64,000 nt of DNA from Gimesia chilikensis (GTDB lineage Bacteria; Planctomycetota; Planctomycetia; Planctomycetales; Planctomycetaceae): NCBI RefSeq assembly GCF_007744075.1, contig NZ_CP036266.1:5937748-6001747 (forward strand), read 5' to 3'. The notes under the pieces were generated by a model. It was not told the DNA's origin, searched no databases, and saw only the letters and a list, made by a program, of their open reading frames with translations. A program made the position numbers and the translations under genes. Positions 19,163 to 28,767 of the stretch are shown in pieces. How positions within the stretch are numbered: position 1 is the stretch's first letter; the number at the start of each line of letters is the position of its first letter.

Positions 19163-19355
19163 CTGACAGTGTTGCGTTCATGAAAGAAAATCCGGTTCGA
19201 CAGCAAATCCACACTATACGAGAATAAAGTAAACACGCAGGGACCACGCCTGACCTGACTACCAGCAAACCAGCCACGATCACCAGCAGATCATACGCAT
19301 TCTCACCCACCACCCGCAGATGAAAATCCGGAACCTCTCACTCCCCACAGCGCAC

Positions 19356-19393
19356 AAAAAAAGCCCTGCTCCGGTCATCACCAGGGCAGGGCT
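19356..19393 (-). terminator. Rho-independent terminator of the DUF1080 gene
   Basis: On the minus strand, AGCCCTGC pairs with GCAGGGCT (8 bp) and is followed by seven T residues, about 20 bases after the stop codon. Confidence 0.88.
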
Positions 19394-19413
19394 CAGTTCA
19401 CAATCGGGTGAAC

Positions 19414-20265
19414 TTATTTCTTGTCTTTCTTATATTCGGGTGCTTTACCCAGCGGATACAGGTCCCATTTACGAACCCACATTTCCGCCATTTCGGTCTG
19501 CACCAGCAGCTTGCCATGATCGGGCTTGGCGTTGTAGCCGGCATTCACGACCACACCGTTAACCAGGTACTTGATCTTGCCGCCGTCGCAGATGACGTCC
19601 ATCCGGGTCCACTCGCCGAATTCGCTTTCGACGTCGTCTTTACCACGGAAACCGACTTTGTCAGCCCAGTCAGGGTCACGGCCCCACCAGTTGATCCGGC
19701 CGGAGCTGAGAGTGATCTCTTCGCCATCTTTGTCCCAGACCTTTTCGCCGTCACGGTCTTTTTTGATCCTGGTCGTCAGCGAAGTCGGCAGTGTTTCGCC
19801 AGTCTTGGGATCTTTACCAGTCAGCACCAGAATATCACCCACGCCCCCTTCGATGATCTGGGCTTCGATGGATGCCATCCAGGTGTTGCCATAACCGCCG
19901 TCCGGACCGTGACAGTGAATCAGCACGCCCGAATCGCGGGCACGGTCTTCCCGTTTGCCCCAGGTCTTTTCGCCCCATTTGAATTCGATGACCATGTGGT
20001 AATCGCGGTAATCTTTCTTGGTGATCAGGCCGCCATAGCCGTCACCCAGAATGTGCAGCATGCCGTCCTTGACGGTGAAAATGTTCTTGGGATCTTCATA
20101 TTCGGTTCCCCGGTTCCAGACATACAGTCCGTCCAGGTTCTTGCCGTTAAACAGATGAATCACACCATCTTTCGGCGTGACCACTTTGTCCCCTGCCTCT
20201 GCTCCCACGGTACAGACAGCAGCCAGACAGACACAGGTGATCGAGAGGAGTCGTTTCAAAACCAT
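19414..20265 (-). CDS. Secreted DUF1080 (3-keto-disaccharide hydrolase-type) protein
   Basis: 283 residues. A signal peptide (about residues 1-24, ending AEAG) precedes a concanavalin-like DUF1080 domain: VIHLFNGKNLDGLYVW at the start, DGMLHILGDGYGGLITKKDYRDYHMVIEFKWG, SGVLIHCHGPDGGYGNTWMASIEAQIIEGG, and GEWTRMDVICDGGKIKYLVNGVVVNAGY. Members hydrolyse 3-keto-glycosides or bind carbohydrates; planctomycetes encode dozens. The protein is probably periplasmic or exported. It stands alone: a terminator follows immediately and folE2 upstream has its own terminator at 20479-20507. Confidence 0.88.
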   Translation of the reverse strand: MVLKRLLSITCVCLAAVCTVGAEAGDKVVTPKDGVIHLFNGKNLDGLYVWNRGTEYEDPKNIFTVKDGMLHILGDGYGGLITKKDYRDYHMVIEFKWGEKTWGKREDRARDSGVLIHCHGPDGGYGNTWMASIEAQIIEGGVGDILVLTGKDPKTGETLPTSLTTRIKKDRDGEKVWDKDGEEITLSSGRINWWGRDPDWADKVGFRGKDDVESEFGEWTRMDVICDGGKIKYLVNGVVVNAGYNAKPDHGKLLVQTEMAEMWVRKWDLYPLGKAPEYKKDKK

Positions 20266-20478
20266 GTTTGCGCTTTCCTGAACTGGAGCACATTTCCAAA
20301 GCCCCGAGCCCCGGCCATGTGCTGCTCACAGCCCGCGTACGGGCCTGACAAAAGTATTTTCTTTAATAAAATTAAGTTATTGAATGCCGTGACCAGACGC
20401 AAGAAGGAAGCGCAAAAAAGTCGGCACTCTCGCGAAAATAGAAAAGCACTCGCCACGAGCAGATATGGCTGTCTACGT

Positions 20479-20507
20479 AAAAAAAGGCCCGCTTGCTGAG
20501 CGGGCCT
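20479..20507 (-). terminator. Rho-independent terminator of folE2
   Basis: On the minus strand, AGGCCCGCT pairs with AGCGGGCCT (9 bp, 5-base loop) and runs into seven T residues, 26 bases after the folE2 stop codon. Confidence 0.9.
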
Positions 20508-20532
20508 GAACGTAACAGAACATGGGGTGGAA

Positions 20533-21561
20533 TCAGGACCGCGATCCACTCGCCACAGCCGACGCATCGTGCGGATGCAGGCTCTCCAGGTGATTGATCT
20601 CCACGCGGAAGTCTTTCACACCCTCGTAGCTGTCCAGGGCCGCTTTCAGTTTGCGGGCCGCGTCTTCGCAGAACATCAGGTTCGCACCGTTCAGTCGGGC
20701 GAATTCCTGCTCGTCTTCGCGTTTGACTGCGGTCTGCACCGGAGTCGCAATCACCCGTTCCAGGTAATCGATCAGCGTCTCAATCGGGAACTCGTCCACT
20801 CCCTCTTCCAGTTCCACAGTCACGTCAGCATGACTGCGCTGGCTGTGAGGAACTGCCAGAATCGCGTCCGGCGTGCCCAGCCATTCGAAGATCTCATCAT
20901 GTGACAGCTCGCTCCGGTCGCCGAAGGACCGTTCGAACGCCTGCTGGATCAGCTGACGTGACAGCGCGGCCGAACAGGGGCAGGCACTGGAGTAGGTCAA
21001 CTGCACCGTCAGTTGATGGCGGAATTGGCCCTGCTGGTAAGCACTCTGAATCGTCACTGGGTAAGCCCGCCAGCCGGAATGATCGGAAAGCAGCGCGGGC
21101 CGCTTCATAGAATGCTCGTACTTGAGAGTCAGGTAACTGTTCGAACTCATGTCGGCATGCGTCTTGACGAAGTCCTGCAGGATCTCGTTGACCACAGACA
21201 TCGACAGCTCCGCGTCTGCCAGTCGATTGTTCAGGCTCAGGAACAGACGCGACATGTGAATGCCTTTCACACGCTCGTTATCCAGGCTGACGGCGGCATC
21301 GGCCCGTGCCGGTGTCCGGAAGACTTCACCAGCGGCATCCCGCAGACGCAGCACCAGTTCGACGCCCGACATACCCACCCGATCCAGGGTCCCCCCGATA
21401 TGCGGCTCTGATTCATTGGCAACATCGGGTAAGACTCGAGAGATCGGTACCACACCTGCACCGGTGGAAGAAAGCGGTTGTCTGCCTTGCTCTGCAGAAT
21501 CCATCTGCTTGAGGTTCAGTACATCGGATACAAATTCAAACATGCAAACGTCTTTCATCAT
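20533..21561 (-). CDS. folE2: GTP cyclohydrolase I, type IB (FolE2)
   Basis: 342 residues. Characteristic segments are VGMSGVELVLRLRD, LDNERVKGIHMSRLFLSL, TYSSACPCSAALSR (with the conserved metal-ligand Cys) and HSQRSHADVTVELEEG. FolE2 makes 7,8-dihydroneopterin triphosphate from GTP for folate and queuosine-type pathways and is known to work with metals other than zinc, unlike FolE. The start is uncertain: ATG at 21561 gives MMKDVCMFEF, while ATG at 21543 (MFEFVSDV) or the later MDSAEQG are also possible. The gene has its own terminator. A TATAAT on the minus strand at 21652-21657 could be its -10 box but I see no good -35. Confidence 0.92.
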   Translation of the reverse strand: MMKDVCMFEFVSDVLNLKQMDSAEQGRQPLSSTGAGVVPISRVLPDVANESEPHIGGTLDRVGMSGVELVLRLRDAAGEVFRTPARADAAVSLDNERVKGIHMSRLFLSLNNRLADAELSMSVVNEILQDFVKTHADMSSNSYLTLKYEHSMKRPALLSDHSGWRAYPVTIQSAYQQGQFRHQLTVQLTYSSACPCSAALSRQLIQQAFERSFGDRSELSHDEIFEWLGTPDAILAVPHSQRSHADVTVELEEGVDEFPIETLIDYLERVIATPVQTAVKREDEQEFARLNGANLMFCEDAARKLKAALDSYEGVKDFRVEINHLESLHPHDASAVASGSRS

Positions 21562-21882
21562 CCAGTCTCAGGTGAAACGTCGAGTTCACTAAAGATTGTT
21601 CTGTTCTTAATGGGATTCAGGTGCTGCCGGTTACTATAGCAAAACCTTGCCATTATATCATTTAGTCCGCCTGATTCTTTTTTCAAGTCTCAAAATTCGA
21701 TAAACGAACCTGATTTATTGCTTTAGATGCTGATTCCTACTGATTTTACGGCGAAAACCATTTCCAGACACTCCGGGCCATTTCTCACCCCCGTCAACGC
21801 GGATCAGGCCGACAGTTGACGTATCACACTGAACAGGGTGCCCTCTGCTCTGCATTCACAGCGTCACCCATACGCCGCCCGT
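21562..21882. other. Intergenic region between folE2 and the TPR gene
   Basis: 321 bases. The side near folE2 is AT-rich and includes a minus-strand TATAAT at 21652-21657. No gene, terminator or repeat could be supported. Confidence 0.4.
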
Positions 21883-22989
21883 CTATTGCAGTGGCAGCAG
21901 ATCCGACGCTTCAGGTCCGCGCGCAGCCCACTCCCAGCCTTGAGGAGGCGTCAGGGTTTGAATCGGAATTGGCTGTGGTGCCTGGCGAATGAAGCCCGGC
22001 TGTTGCAGAGGTGTATACATGGAGGCCTGCTGGATCTGCGTTGGCTGATTCTGCTGGGTTAGAAAATGTGACAGGCGATTGGTCTCGGTATGCATCGGAT
22101 TCAGGGTCAACGCCTGCGTCACGGCCGGATACACCTTCTCCATCTGACCGTCCTGCAGACAGGCATACGCCACGCGATACCAGTCATCGGCTGTCACATC
22201 TTTACGATTCTTGAGTGACTGCTCCAGTGAAGCAACCGAATCACTCCACCGACGGTCGGCTCCATAAGCAATCCCCAGCAGCCATTGCGCCTCGGCCCGT
22301 TGATCGATGGTCGCACTGTTGTTATGACAGATCGGCCGCAGGATTGGTGTTGCCCGGTTATGCTCGCCCATCTTGATCTCCAGCGACGCCAGCTTCAAAC
22401 GGGAAACGATGTTGTAAGGATCGACCTGCAATACACGGTGATAAGTCTCGATCGCCGTTCCGTTCAACCCCGCCAGCTCTTCCAGTTCCCCCTTTAAAAT
22501 CAGTGCCCGGATGTTGGTCGGATCCAGGTTCAGACCCAGCTCCAGGTTCTTGAGCGCGTCGGTATACTGCTTCTTCTCATACAGCAGATAAGACAGATCG
22601 ATGTAAGGCCGGGGATCGTCGGGGTCCAGCACGGTCGTACGCTGCAACTGCTGGATGGCCTCTTCCGAATAACCGTTGGCAATCAGAAACTCGGAGAGCT
22701 GCTGTCGCACTGCCGCATTGTTCGGGTTGTTGGCCACCGCCCGTTTCAACAGTTCTGCCGCCTGCTCCTGGCGACCACTCTCGGTTGCCACGCGAACCTG
22801 TTCCACCAGCTCCTGCGATTCCGAATCCCGCATCGCCATCTTCTGTTTCCAGGAAGAGCAACCCGGACCGGTCAGCATGAGCAGACACAACCAGCAGCAC
22901 ATTCCCGGGACGCACCCTCTCTGACTCAGAGACAACAATGATCTGACCAGGGAGAACAGGTTTTCAGGAAAGCCACGCATGAAATCCAT
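21883..22989 (-). CDS. Tetratricopeptide-repeat protein, probably a lipoprotein
   Basis: 368 residues. The N-terminus has a hydrophobic stretch ending LMLTGPGCSSW, which looks like a relaxed lipobox, so membrane anchoring is likely. About residues 58-290 consist of TPR units, for example AAELLKRAVANNPNNAAV, AIQQLQRTTVLDPDDPRPY, ALKNLELGLNLDPTNIRA and AIETYHRVLQVDPYNIVS. The last 70 residues are Pro/Gln-rich and look disordered. TPRs mediate protein-protein contact; the partner is unknown and no catalytic domain is present. Start could be MDFMRG or MRGFPE. It is monocistronic by position. Confidence 0.8.
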   Translation of the reverse strand: MDFMRGFPENLFSLVRSLLSLSQRGCVPGMCCWLCLLMLTGPGCSSWKQKMAMRDSESQELVEQVRVATESGRQEQAAELLKRAVANNPNNAAVRQQLSEFLIANGYSEEAIQQLQRTTVLDPDDPRPYIDLSYLLYEKKQYTDALKNLELGLNLDPTNIRALILKGELEELAGLNGTAIETYHRVLQVDPYNIVSRLKLASLEIKMGEHNRATPILRPICHNNSATIDQRAEAQWLLGIAYGADRRWSDSVASLEQSLKNRKDVTADDWYRVAYACLQDGQMEKVYPAVTQALTLNPMHTETNRLSHFLTQQNQPTQIQQASMYTPLQQPGFIRQAPQPIPIQTLTPPQGWEWAARGPEASDLLPLQ

Positions 22990-23571
22990 TTCACTCGTTG
23001 ACCGACATACCGGTACATCACATCCAGTTTCGCCAACAGGAATCAGCCCATAACCCCTGCCTCGACCGGTCGCCGACTGCGCAAGTTACCATTTTCCGCC
23101 AATTCCGGGTAGAGGAACTCACCTCGAAACGGCACCGGCGCGCCGGAAAGGTTCCCCCTCGCTCACTACTCCTGGTCTCAGGGAACCAGGATTTCGATAA
23201 GTTTTTTTCTCACATCAACTTATCCAAATCCGTTAATGCCAGACACGCTTCAGAAGTCCTCTGAGCGCGTTATCTCCTACGAAACGTGTTTGATCACGCA
23301 ACCTTGCAGTTTAGATAAAATAGTGACATTCGCGAATCATTATAAATTATCGCGCAAAAACTTAGTTGATCCGACCCGCGTAGCGATCACAATCATTGAC
23401 ATCGGCACGATTGGCAGGGTACAACAGGGTAACTAAAGGATTAGCTACTCGAAACTTTCGATACAATTGGAACTTTAGAGAAACTGGCGTGATGGACTAC
23501 GTCTTCTTTCGGCATGGCTTTCTGCCCCTGGTCGTGCAACAGTGTGGCTCGATTTTAAAAAGGTCGAATGG
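22990..23571. other. Intergenic region upstream of the secreted Gly/Cys-rich protein gene
   Basis: About 580 bases, AT-rich in its right half. Frames at 22998-23264 and 23236-23436 have no gene-like character. A promoter candidate is at 23396-23425 (listed). Confidence 0.45.
23396..23425 (+). promoter_or_regulatory. Candidate sigma70-type promoter
   Basis: TTGACA at 23396-23401, an 18-base spacer and TACAAC at 23420-23425. It would leave a 5' leader of about 140 bases before the gene at 23572. The -10 box is weak. Confidence 0.35.
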
Positions 23572-24801
23572 ATGATGAGTCTTTCCAAAAACGTGAATCT
23601 GAAAAAAGTGTGTCTGACGGCCGGCTGTCTGCTGGCGGTCAGTCTGGTTTCTGTTCCTGAATCTTCTGCCGGGATCATTCCCTGGACCTACAACGCCATT
23701 TTTGGTCCCAGCCGCAATGGTCCGATGTACTACGGAGCCGGATATGCACCCGCTCCTTACACGACCAACTACGGCGGTTACGGCATGACGGGTTCCTGCA
23801 ACAGCTGTGGCCCCAACACCGGCTACGGTTACACCAGCTACTACGGCGGCACCAGCCGTGCTGCGTCACGTCGCAGCTCCCGCGCCGCTTATCGCTGGTA
23901 TCTGATCAACAACCCGCAGGCTGTCGGCGTCAGCTACCGCAACTTTAATGGTGGCGGCAACATGTATGCTTCCACTGTCGGCTACGGTCCGGCTGCAGGC
24001 TGCTGTTCCCCTTGTGGAATGGGTGGCTGCTCAACCGGTGCCTGTGGCATGGGTGGATGCAGCACAGGCAACTGTGGCGTCTCCTATCCTCCGGCCAGTG
24101 CCAGCACACCGACTCCCGAACCCAACAACACCACCAACGGTGCCAAGGTTCCGGAACCCCGCGAAATTGAGAGCACTCCTCCCAAGACTTATGCCGAAGA
24201 GCCCATGAATTCTGGTAACCCCGGCGGCAACGTGGAAGATTCCGGCTTCGGTGAACGTCGTTATGATCGTAAAACCCCCATGGATACTCCCATGCCGGAC
24301 AATGAAGCAGAAGACCTCTTCAAAGAACCGCTGAAACGGGATGCCACTGAGTCTCCCATGCCGGGCAGCAGCAATCCTCCCGCACAGCCAAACTTCGGAA
24401 CAGAACCTTCGCAGCCCAACTTCGGTACCGAGCCTTCTCAGCCCGGCTTCGGCCCTGAGAAAAAATCGGACGACGATCTGTTCGGTTCTCCGGACAACAA
24501 GGCCTTCAAGCCGACTCCGGATGGCAAACTGCCTGAATCAACCATCCCGCAGAAAAAGGCCGCTCCGACAACTCAGCCGGAAAAGAAAGCTCCCAAAGCG
24601 GAACAGGAAACCAACCACCTGCCTCCTCTGCGTGTGCGTCCTCTGAATCTCGATCAGAAGATCACCTGGAAGTCAGCACCACGGGCTGATCGCCTGACAA
24701 TCCGTGCTCACTTCTCTGCACCAAAGATCGCCAAGCAGGATGTTCCTTCGAACTCTGGCTGGTATGCCATCGATGACACCGCCAAAGTTGCCAGCAACTA
24801 A
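23572..24801 (+). CDS. Secreted low-complexity protein (Gly/Tyr-, Cys- and Pro-rich regions)
   Basis: 409 residues from ATG at 23572 (MMSLSKNVN), with AAGG about ten bases upstream; an in-frame GTG at 23542 is less likely. A signal peptide ends near residue 35 (PESSAG). Next comes a Gly/Tyr-rich segment, then a tandem Cys motif (GMGGCSTGACGMGGCSTGNCG region, residues about 150-170), then a long Pro/Glu/Lys-rich, presumably disordered region with the repeat NFGTEPSQP, and a short compact C-terminal part (LPPLRVRPLNL onward). I recognise no enzyme domain. A structural envelope or surface role is possible but only a guess. A strong terminator follows. Confidence 0.72.
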   Translation: MMSLSKNVNLKKVCLTAGCLLAVSLVSVPESSAGIIPWTYNAIFGPSRNGPMYYGAGYAPAPYTTNYGGYGMTGSCNSCGPNTGYGYTSYYGGTSRAASRRSSRAAYRWYLINNPQAVGVSYRNFNGGGNMYASTVGYGPAAGCCSPCGMGGCSTGACGMGGCSTGNCGVSYPPASASTPTPEPNNTTNGAKVPEPREIESTPPKTYAEEPMNSGNPGGNVEDSGFGERRYDRKTPMDTPMPDNEAEDLFKEPLKRDATESPMPGSSNPPAQPNFGTEPSQPNFGTEPSQPGFGPEKKSDDDLFGSPDNKAFKPTPDGKLPESTIPQKKAAPTTQPEKKAPKAEQETNHLPPLRVRPLNLDQKITWKSAPRADRLTIRAHFSAPKIAKQDVPSNSGWYAIDDTAKVASN

Positions 24802-24838
24802 CGCCGGCAACTGACGGCTGACACCAACCGACTTTTAC

Positions 24839-24873
24839 AAAGTGCAAGTGCTTCACCGCCTTGCACTTTTTTT
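24839..24873 (+). terminator. Rho-independent terminator
   Basis: Perfect 10-bp stem AAAGTGCAAG / CTTGCACTTT with an 11-base loop, followed by further T residues, 38 bases after the stop of the secreted protein gene. Confidence 0.92.
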
Positions 24874-24945
24874 ATGCGCCGGTCACGTTATTGTAACAGA
24901 AGAGAAACCCGCACATCATTTACGACCTTCATCCGGATTCGGAAC

Positions 24946-26667
24946 ATGCAAAACGCTGAAATCGCCCGTCAGTTTGAGGAACTTGCCGACCTCCTGGAAA
25001 TTCAGGGAGCCAACCCCTTTCGCCTCCGGGCCTATCGCAACGCAGCCCGCACCATCTCCGGCCTGCCCGACTCGATCCAGGAGATCGTCCACAACGATCC
25101 CAAAGAACTGCAGGAGCTCCCGGGCATCGGCAAAGACCTCGCCGAAAAAATTCAGACCATCGTGGAATCCTCCACACTGCCGCAACTCGAAGAGCTCAAA
25201 GAACAGATTCCCCCGGACGTCGTCCGCATGCTGGATATCCCCGGCATCGGTCCCAAGAAGGTCGCCTTCCTCTTTTCCGAACTCAACATCCATTCGCTCG
25301 ACGATCTCAAGGCGGCTGCCGAGAACGGCGTCATCGCCGAACAGAAAGGCTTCGGCAAGAAAACGGAACAGATTATCCTTGAAGGTCTGGAACAGCTGAA
25401 CCAGATCGGTGACCGCGTCCGGCTCGCGGAAGCCAAGGCCCAGTCCGACGCCATCATCGCCGATCTCGGTCAGCTCGACTCCGTGCAGCACATCTCCGAA
25501 GCCGGCAGCTGTCGTCGTCGCAAAGAGACCGTCGGCGATCTCGATATTCTCGTCACGTCCAGCGAACCCGAAGAAGTCATGGATGCCCTCGCCGATCATG
25601 AACTGGTCAGCAAGGTCCTCGCGCGCGGTGATACCAAGCAGCGCGTGCGGCTCAATTCCGGACTGGAACTCGACCTGCGTGTGGTCCCCGAGGAATCCTA
25701 CGGCGCCGCCCTGCTCTACTTCACGGGCTCCAAGGAACACAACATCGTCCTCCGCCGCCGCTCCCAGGATCGCGGGCTCAAACTCAACGAATACGGGCTC
25801 TTCAAAAAAGACAAACTCGTCTCGGGCAAAACCGAGGAAGAGGTTTATAAATCGCTCGACCTCCCCTGGATCCCGCCCGAAATCCGCGAGAATCGCATGG
25901 AGTTCACCGCAGCCGAAAACGACGAACTGCCCGAGCTGATCGAACTCAAACAGATCCGCGGCGACCTGCACATGCACACCACCGCCACGGACGGCAAAGC
26001 CTCGATTCAGGAAATGGCCGAGGGAGCGCTCGCCAAAGGTTATCAGTACATCGCCATCACCGATCACTCCAAGCGGGTCACGATGGCCAACGGCCTTGAT
26101 GCGAAGCGGCTGCGGGCCCACTGGAAAGAAATCGAAAAGGTTCAGCAGAAGGTCCCCGACATTCAGATCCTCAAAGGCATCGAATGCGACATCCTCGAAG
26201 ACGGCACCATGGACCTCCCCGATGACGTGCTCAGCGAAGCCGACTGGGTCATCGCCGTCTTGCACTACGGACTCAAACAGCCGCAGGACCAGATTAACAA
26301 ACGCCTGCTCAACGCGATTCAAAATCCGCATGTCTCCATCCTGGGACATCTCTCCGGTCGCCTGATCGGCAAACGCCCGGGAGCCGACCTCAACTACGGC
26401 GAGATCCTCAACGCCGCCGCCGATCATGGCGTCATGCTGGAAATCAACGCCCATCCCATGCGACTCGATATCGACGACATTCATGCCGCCCGCGCCAAAG
26501 AACTCGGAATTCCGATTGTCATCAACACCGATGCCCACAGCGTCGGCGGGCTGGACGTGATGCAGTACGGCGTCTACCAGGCCCGTCGCGCCGGACTGAC
26601 GAAAAAAGATGTCGCCAACACGAAAACCTGGAAACAGTTTGAGAAACTCCTCAAAAAGTCGCGTTAA
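24946..26667 (+). CDS. polX: DNA polymerase/3'-5' exonuclease PolX
   Basis: 573 residues from ATG at 24946 ([13 protein letters not shown]). The N-terminal 8-kDa-type helix-hairpin-helix region has [28 protein letters not shown] and [13 protein letters not shown]. The palm holds [16 protein letters not shown] with the catalytic Asp pair (about residues 196-198) and LELDLRVV with the third Asp. A C-terminal PHP exonuclease domain follows: [47 protein letters not shown] and VINTDAHS, with all metal ligands evident. Bacterial PolX enzymes act in base-excision repair. The length is typical. The next gene starts 69 bases downstream. Confidence 0.95.
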   Translation: MQNAEIARQFEELADLLEIQGANPFRLRAYRNAARTISGLPDSIQEIVHNDPKELQELPGIGKDLAEKIQTIVESSTLPQLEELKEQIPPDVVRMLDIPGIGPKKVAFLFSELNIHSLDDLKAAAENGVIAEQKGFGKKTEQIILEGLEQLNQIGDRVRLAEAKAQSDAIIADLGQLDSVQHISEAGSCRRRKETVGDLDILVTSSEPEEVMDALADHELVSKVLARGDTKQRVRLNSGLELDLRVVPEESYGAALLYFTGSKEHNIVLRRRSQDRGLKLNEYGLFKKDKLVSGKTEEEVYKSLDLPWIPPEIRENRMEFTAAENDELPELIELKQIRGDLHMHTTATDGKASIQEMAEGALAKGYQYIAITDHSKRVTMANGLDAKRLRAHWKEIEKVQQKVPDIQILKGIECDILEDGTMDLPDDVLSEADWVIAVLHYGLKQPQDQINKRLLNAIQNPHVSILGHLSGRLIGKRPGADLNYGEILNAAADHGVMLEINAHPMRLDIDDIHAARAKELGIPIVINTDAHSVGGLDVMQYGVYQARRAGLTKKDVANTKTWKQFEKLLKKSR

Positions 26668-26736
26668 ACATTGATCCAAAGCTGCCGGGGTTCCGTTACC
26701 ACGCCCAGGTCATCAGTCTGCAGAGGAAGCAATCAC

Positions 26737-28224
26737 ATGTCGAACACGCTGGAACTGTTAATCCGTTCGGGAAATCCTTTCATCTCCATCGAAACGCTGG
26801 ACGAACAACGGGCCCTGGAAGTCGTCCAGAAAGTCGCCCGCGGACTGAAGATGACACTCTACGAATGGTCTGCCACCAGTGGTCTCTGTAAATCGGATCA
26901 TGGCAAACTGAAGCCGGCACTCGTCCCCGGCGGCAAACCGGATCAGGCACTGAGCTTCATTCACCAGAACACCGATGCCGACATCATCCTCTTCAAAGAC
27001 CTCGGTGCCTACTGTCGCGACAGCGTCGTCAATCGCATGCTCCGCGACCTGATGCAGACCTGCCACGACAAAAAATCAACGTTCATCCTCGTCGATGCCT
27101 TCCCGCTCCCCGATGAAATCAAACGCTTCACCGTCCGCTACGAAATCGGCTGGCCCGACGCCGACGAACTCTCCGCAGTCATCAAGCAGACCTATAACCG
27201 CATCAAGCGCGAGAGCGATTCCGAAATCACGGCCCGCCTGACCCGCCATGAAATGGAACAGCTGGTGCTCACGCTCCGCGGGCTCAGTTGCAGCGAAGTC
27301 GAACGGGTCATCAGTTCCGCCATCCTGCAGGACAACGACCTCAACGCCAACGATCTACCACATGTCATCGAAGCCAAACGCACACTCCTCGGCTCCACCG
27401 GCTGTCTGGAAGCAATCGCCGTCGATGTCAAACCGGGAGAAGTCGGTGGTCTCAGCAAACTCAAGGACTGGCTCAAACTGCGTCGCGGCGGCTTCACCCG
27501 CCAGGCACAGGAGTTCGGCATCGAACCTCCCCGCGGCGTTCTCATGCTCGGCGTCCCCGGTTCCGGTAAGAGCCTCTGCGCCAAAATGGTCGCCTCCGAC
27601 TGGAACATGCCCCTGCTCCGACTCGATCCGGGCATGCTCTATCAGAAATTCATCGGCGAAAGTGAAAGCCAGCTCCGGCAGGCCCTCTCGCAGGCCGAAT
27701 CCATGGCCCCCGTGATTCTCTGGATCGACGAAATTGAGAAAGCATTCGCTTCAGCCTCTGCCTCCTCTTCCGACGGCGGCCTGTCCAAACGCATGTTCGG
27801 CACCCTGCTCGCCTGGATGCAGGACCATCGCCATCCGATTTTCATCATCGCCACTGCAAATGACATCTCGGCGCTGCCCCCCGAACTGATGCGCAAAGGC
27901 CGCTTCGATGAAGTCTTCTTCGTCGATCTCCCCAACGCGGCCTCCCGGGAGCAGATCCTCAAGATCCACATTCAACGCCGCAAGCGGGACTCGGACCAGT
28001 ACGACCTCCGCTCCCTGGCCGCGATGGCCGACGACTTTACCGGCTCGGAACTCGAGCAGGCAGTGATGTCAGGACTCTTCGCCGCATTCTCCGAAAACGC
28101 GGAACTGGAAGACCGCCACATCGCCTCCGAAATCCAGAAAACCCGCCCCCTGGCAGTCGTCATGCGCGAACGCATCGCCGAACTCCGCCACTGGGCCAAC
28201 AACCGCTGCGTCCCCGCCGACTGA
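26737..28224 (+). CDS. AAA-family ATPase, Ycf46-like
   Basis: 495 residues from ATG at 26737 (MSNTLELLIRSG), with GAGGAAG upstream as a ribosome binding site. The N-terminal part (SGNPFISIETLDEQRALEVV) and degenerate first ATPase-like region are typical of the chloroplast/cyanobacterial Ycf46 group. The AAA module has Walker A GVPGSGKS (about residue 271), Walker B ILWIDEIEKA (about 326), sensor FIIATAND and the arginine-finger region ELMRKGRFDEVFFVDLP. There is no protease or membrane domain. Ycf46 proteins are linked to regulation of carbon uptake in cyanobacteria; the role here is unknown. It probably shares a transcript with polX. Confidence 0.85.
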   Translation: MSNTLELLIRSGNPFISIETLDEQRALEVVQKVARGLKMTLYEWSATSGLCKSDHGKLKPALVPGGKPDQALSFIHQNTDADIILFKDLGAYCRDSVVNRMLRDLMQTCHDKKSTFILVDAFPLPDEIKRFTVRYEIGWPDADELSAVIKQTYNRIKRESDSEITARLTRHEMEQLVLTLRGLSCSEVERVISSAILQDNDLNANDLPHVIEAKRTLLGSTGCLEAIAVDVKPGEVGGLSKLKDWLKLRRGGFTRQAQEFGIEPPRGVLMLGVPGSGKSLCAKMVASDWNMPLLRLDPGMLYQKFIGESESQLRQALSQAESMAPVILWIDEIEKAFASASASSSDGGLSKRMFGTLLAWMQDHRHPIFIIATANDISALPPELMRKGRFDEVFFVDLPNAASREQILKIHIQRRKRDSDQYDLRSLAAMADDFTGSELEQAVMSGLFAAFSENAELEDRHIASEIQKTRPLAVVMRERIAELRHWANNRCVPAD

Positions 28225-28253
28225 GCCCGCCCGAAGCATAACAAGATTTCAAT

Positions 28254-28301
28254 ACCGGGTAGGCCCGAATGCAACCCGGGCCGAGCGCAGCGAGCAGGAA
28301 A
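28254..28301 (+). repeat. Dispersed repeat module A, copy 2
   Basis: ACCGGGTAGGCCCGAATG ... CCCGGGCCGAGCGCAGCGAGCAGGA; 29 bases after the AAA gene stop. Shares the tail exactly with the copy at 19115. Confidence 0.8.
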
Positions 28302-28346
28302 TCTCAGGGAAAACTAATCATTAAATCAGATCGTGCCTCACCAGAT

Positions 28347-28381
28347 CCGTAGGATGCGGCCCCATGTGGCCGCCCGCCTGG
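28347..28381 (+). repeat. Dispersed repeat module B, copy 1
   Basis: CCGTAGGATGCGGCCCCATG followed by TGGCCGCCCGCCTGG. The core GCGGCC..ATGT..GGCCGC is palindromic. The minus-strand copy at 40029-40062 differs at only a few positions. Confidence 0.75.
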
Positions 28382-28427
28382 CGATAAACGAATATTGATC
28401 ATATTTCCAACGGCTCCAATTCAAAAA

Positions 28428-28484
28428 GGGTAGCCCCGGATGCAATCCGGGGTGAGCGCAGCGAACAGGAGGTCCCAGCTCACG
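28428..28484 (+). repeat. Dispersed repeat module A, copy 3
   Basis: GGGTAGCCCCGGATGCAATC, CGGGGTGAGCGCAGCGAACA and GGAGGTCCCAGCTCACG. The tail extension GGAGGTCCCAGCT.ACG is shared with the copy at 39801. Confidence 0.8.
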
Positions 28485-28767
28485 CGTACAACACATAAAA
28501 TGAGTCGAATATAGATACAGCACAATAAAACAAGGCCGTAAGGCACCAGCCGCCGGTTCCCCCCCTCAAGCATTCCCCTCCACAAAGTTGCCACAACCAC
28601 TCAACCGTGTTGATTTTTAGCAACATTGTGTCACAACATCGCTGAGGATTTTAAAAAAACAGGCTCGGCCGCCATTTCTTGCGATGCCGAGTTGAAAATC
28701 AGCGGGAAATGCGGGACAATTAACAACGTCGTAAGCTCAAGCTCCTTAATTCAATCTGAGGAATTTT

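Larger units (their letters stand above)
18561..19355. other. Gene-free, repeat-rich intergenic region
   Basis: About 800 bases between two convergent terminators without a convincing gene. It holds a 21-base-period tandem repeat (18831-18903), a copy of repeat module B (18948-18979) and a copy of module A (19115-19162), listed separately. Frames here are short and of low-complexity composition. Confidence 0.6.
28225..28767. other. Repeat-bearing intergenic region
   Basis: 543 bases that hold two copies of module A flanking one copy of module B (listed). The right half (28485-28767) is AT-rich with nothing recognisable apart from presumed promoter sequence for the next gene. Confidence 0.55.

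Noticed and set aside
17172-19313. 713-codon minus-strand open frame
   Set aside because: It is antisense to the halogenase-like gene, which has clear FAD motifs; its sequence is low in structure and rich in Val, Gly, Asp and Glu as expected from the complement of a strongly biased gene.
19408-20499. 363-codon plus-strand open frame
   Set aside because: Antisense to the DUF1080 gene, which has a signal peptide, domain motifs and its own terminator.
22998-23436. Two small plus-strand frames
   Set aside because: Overlapping, no ribosome sites, no motif.
24916-26679. 587-codon minus-strand open frame
   Set aside because: Antisense shadow of the polX gene; no recognisable motif.
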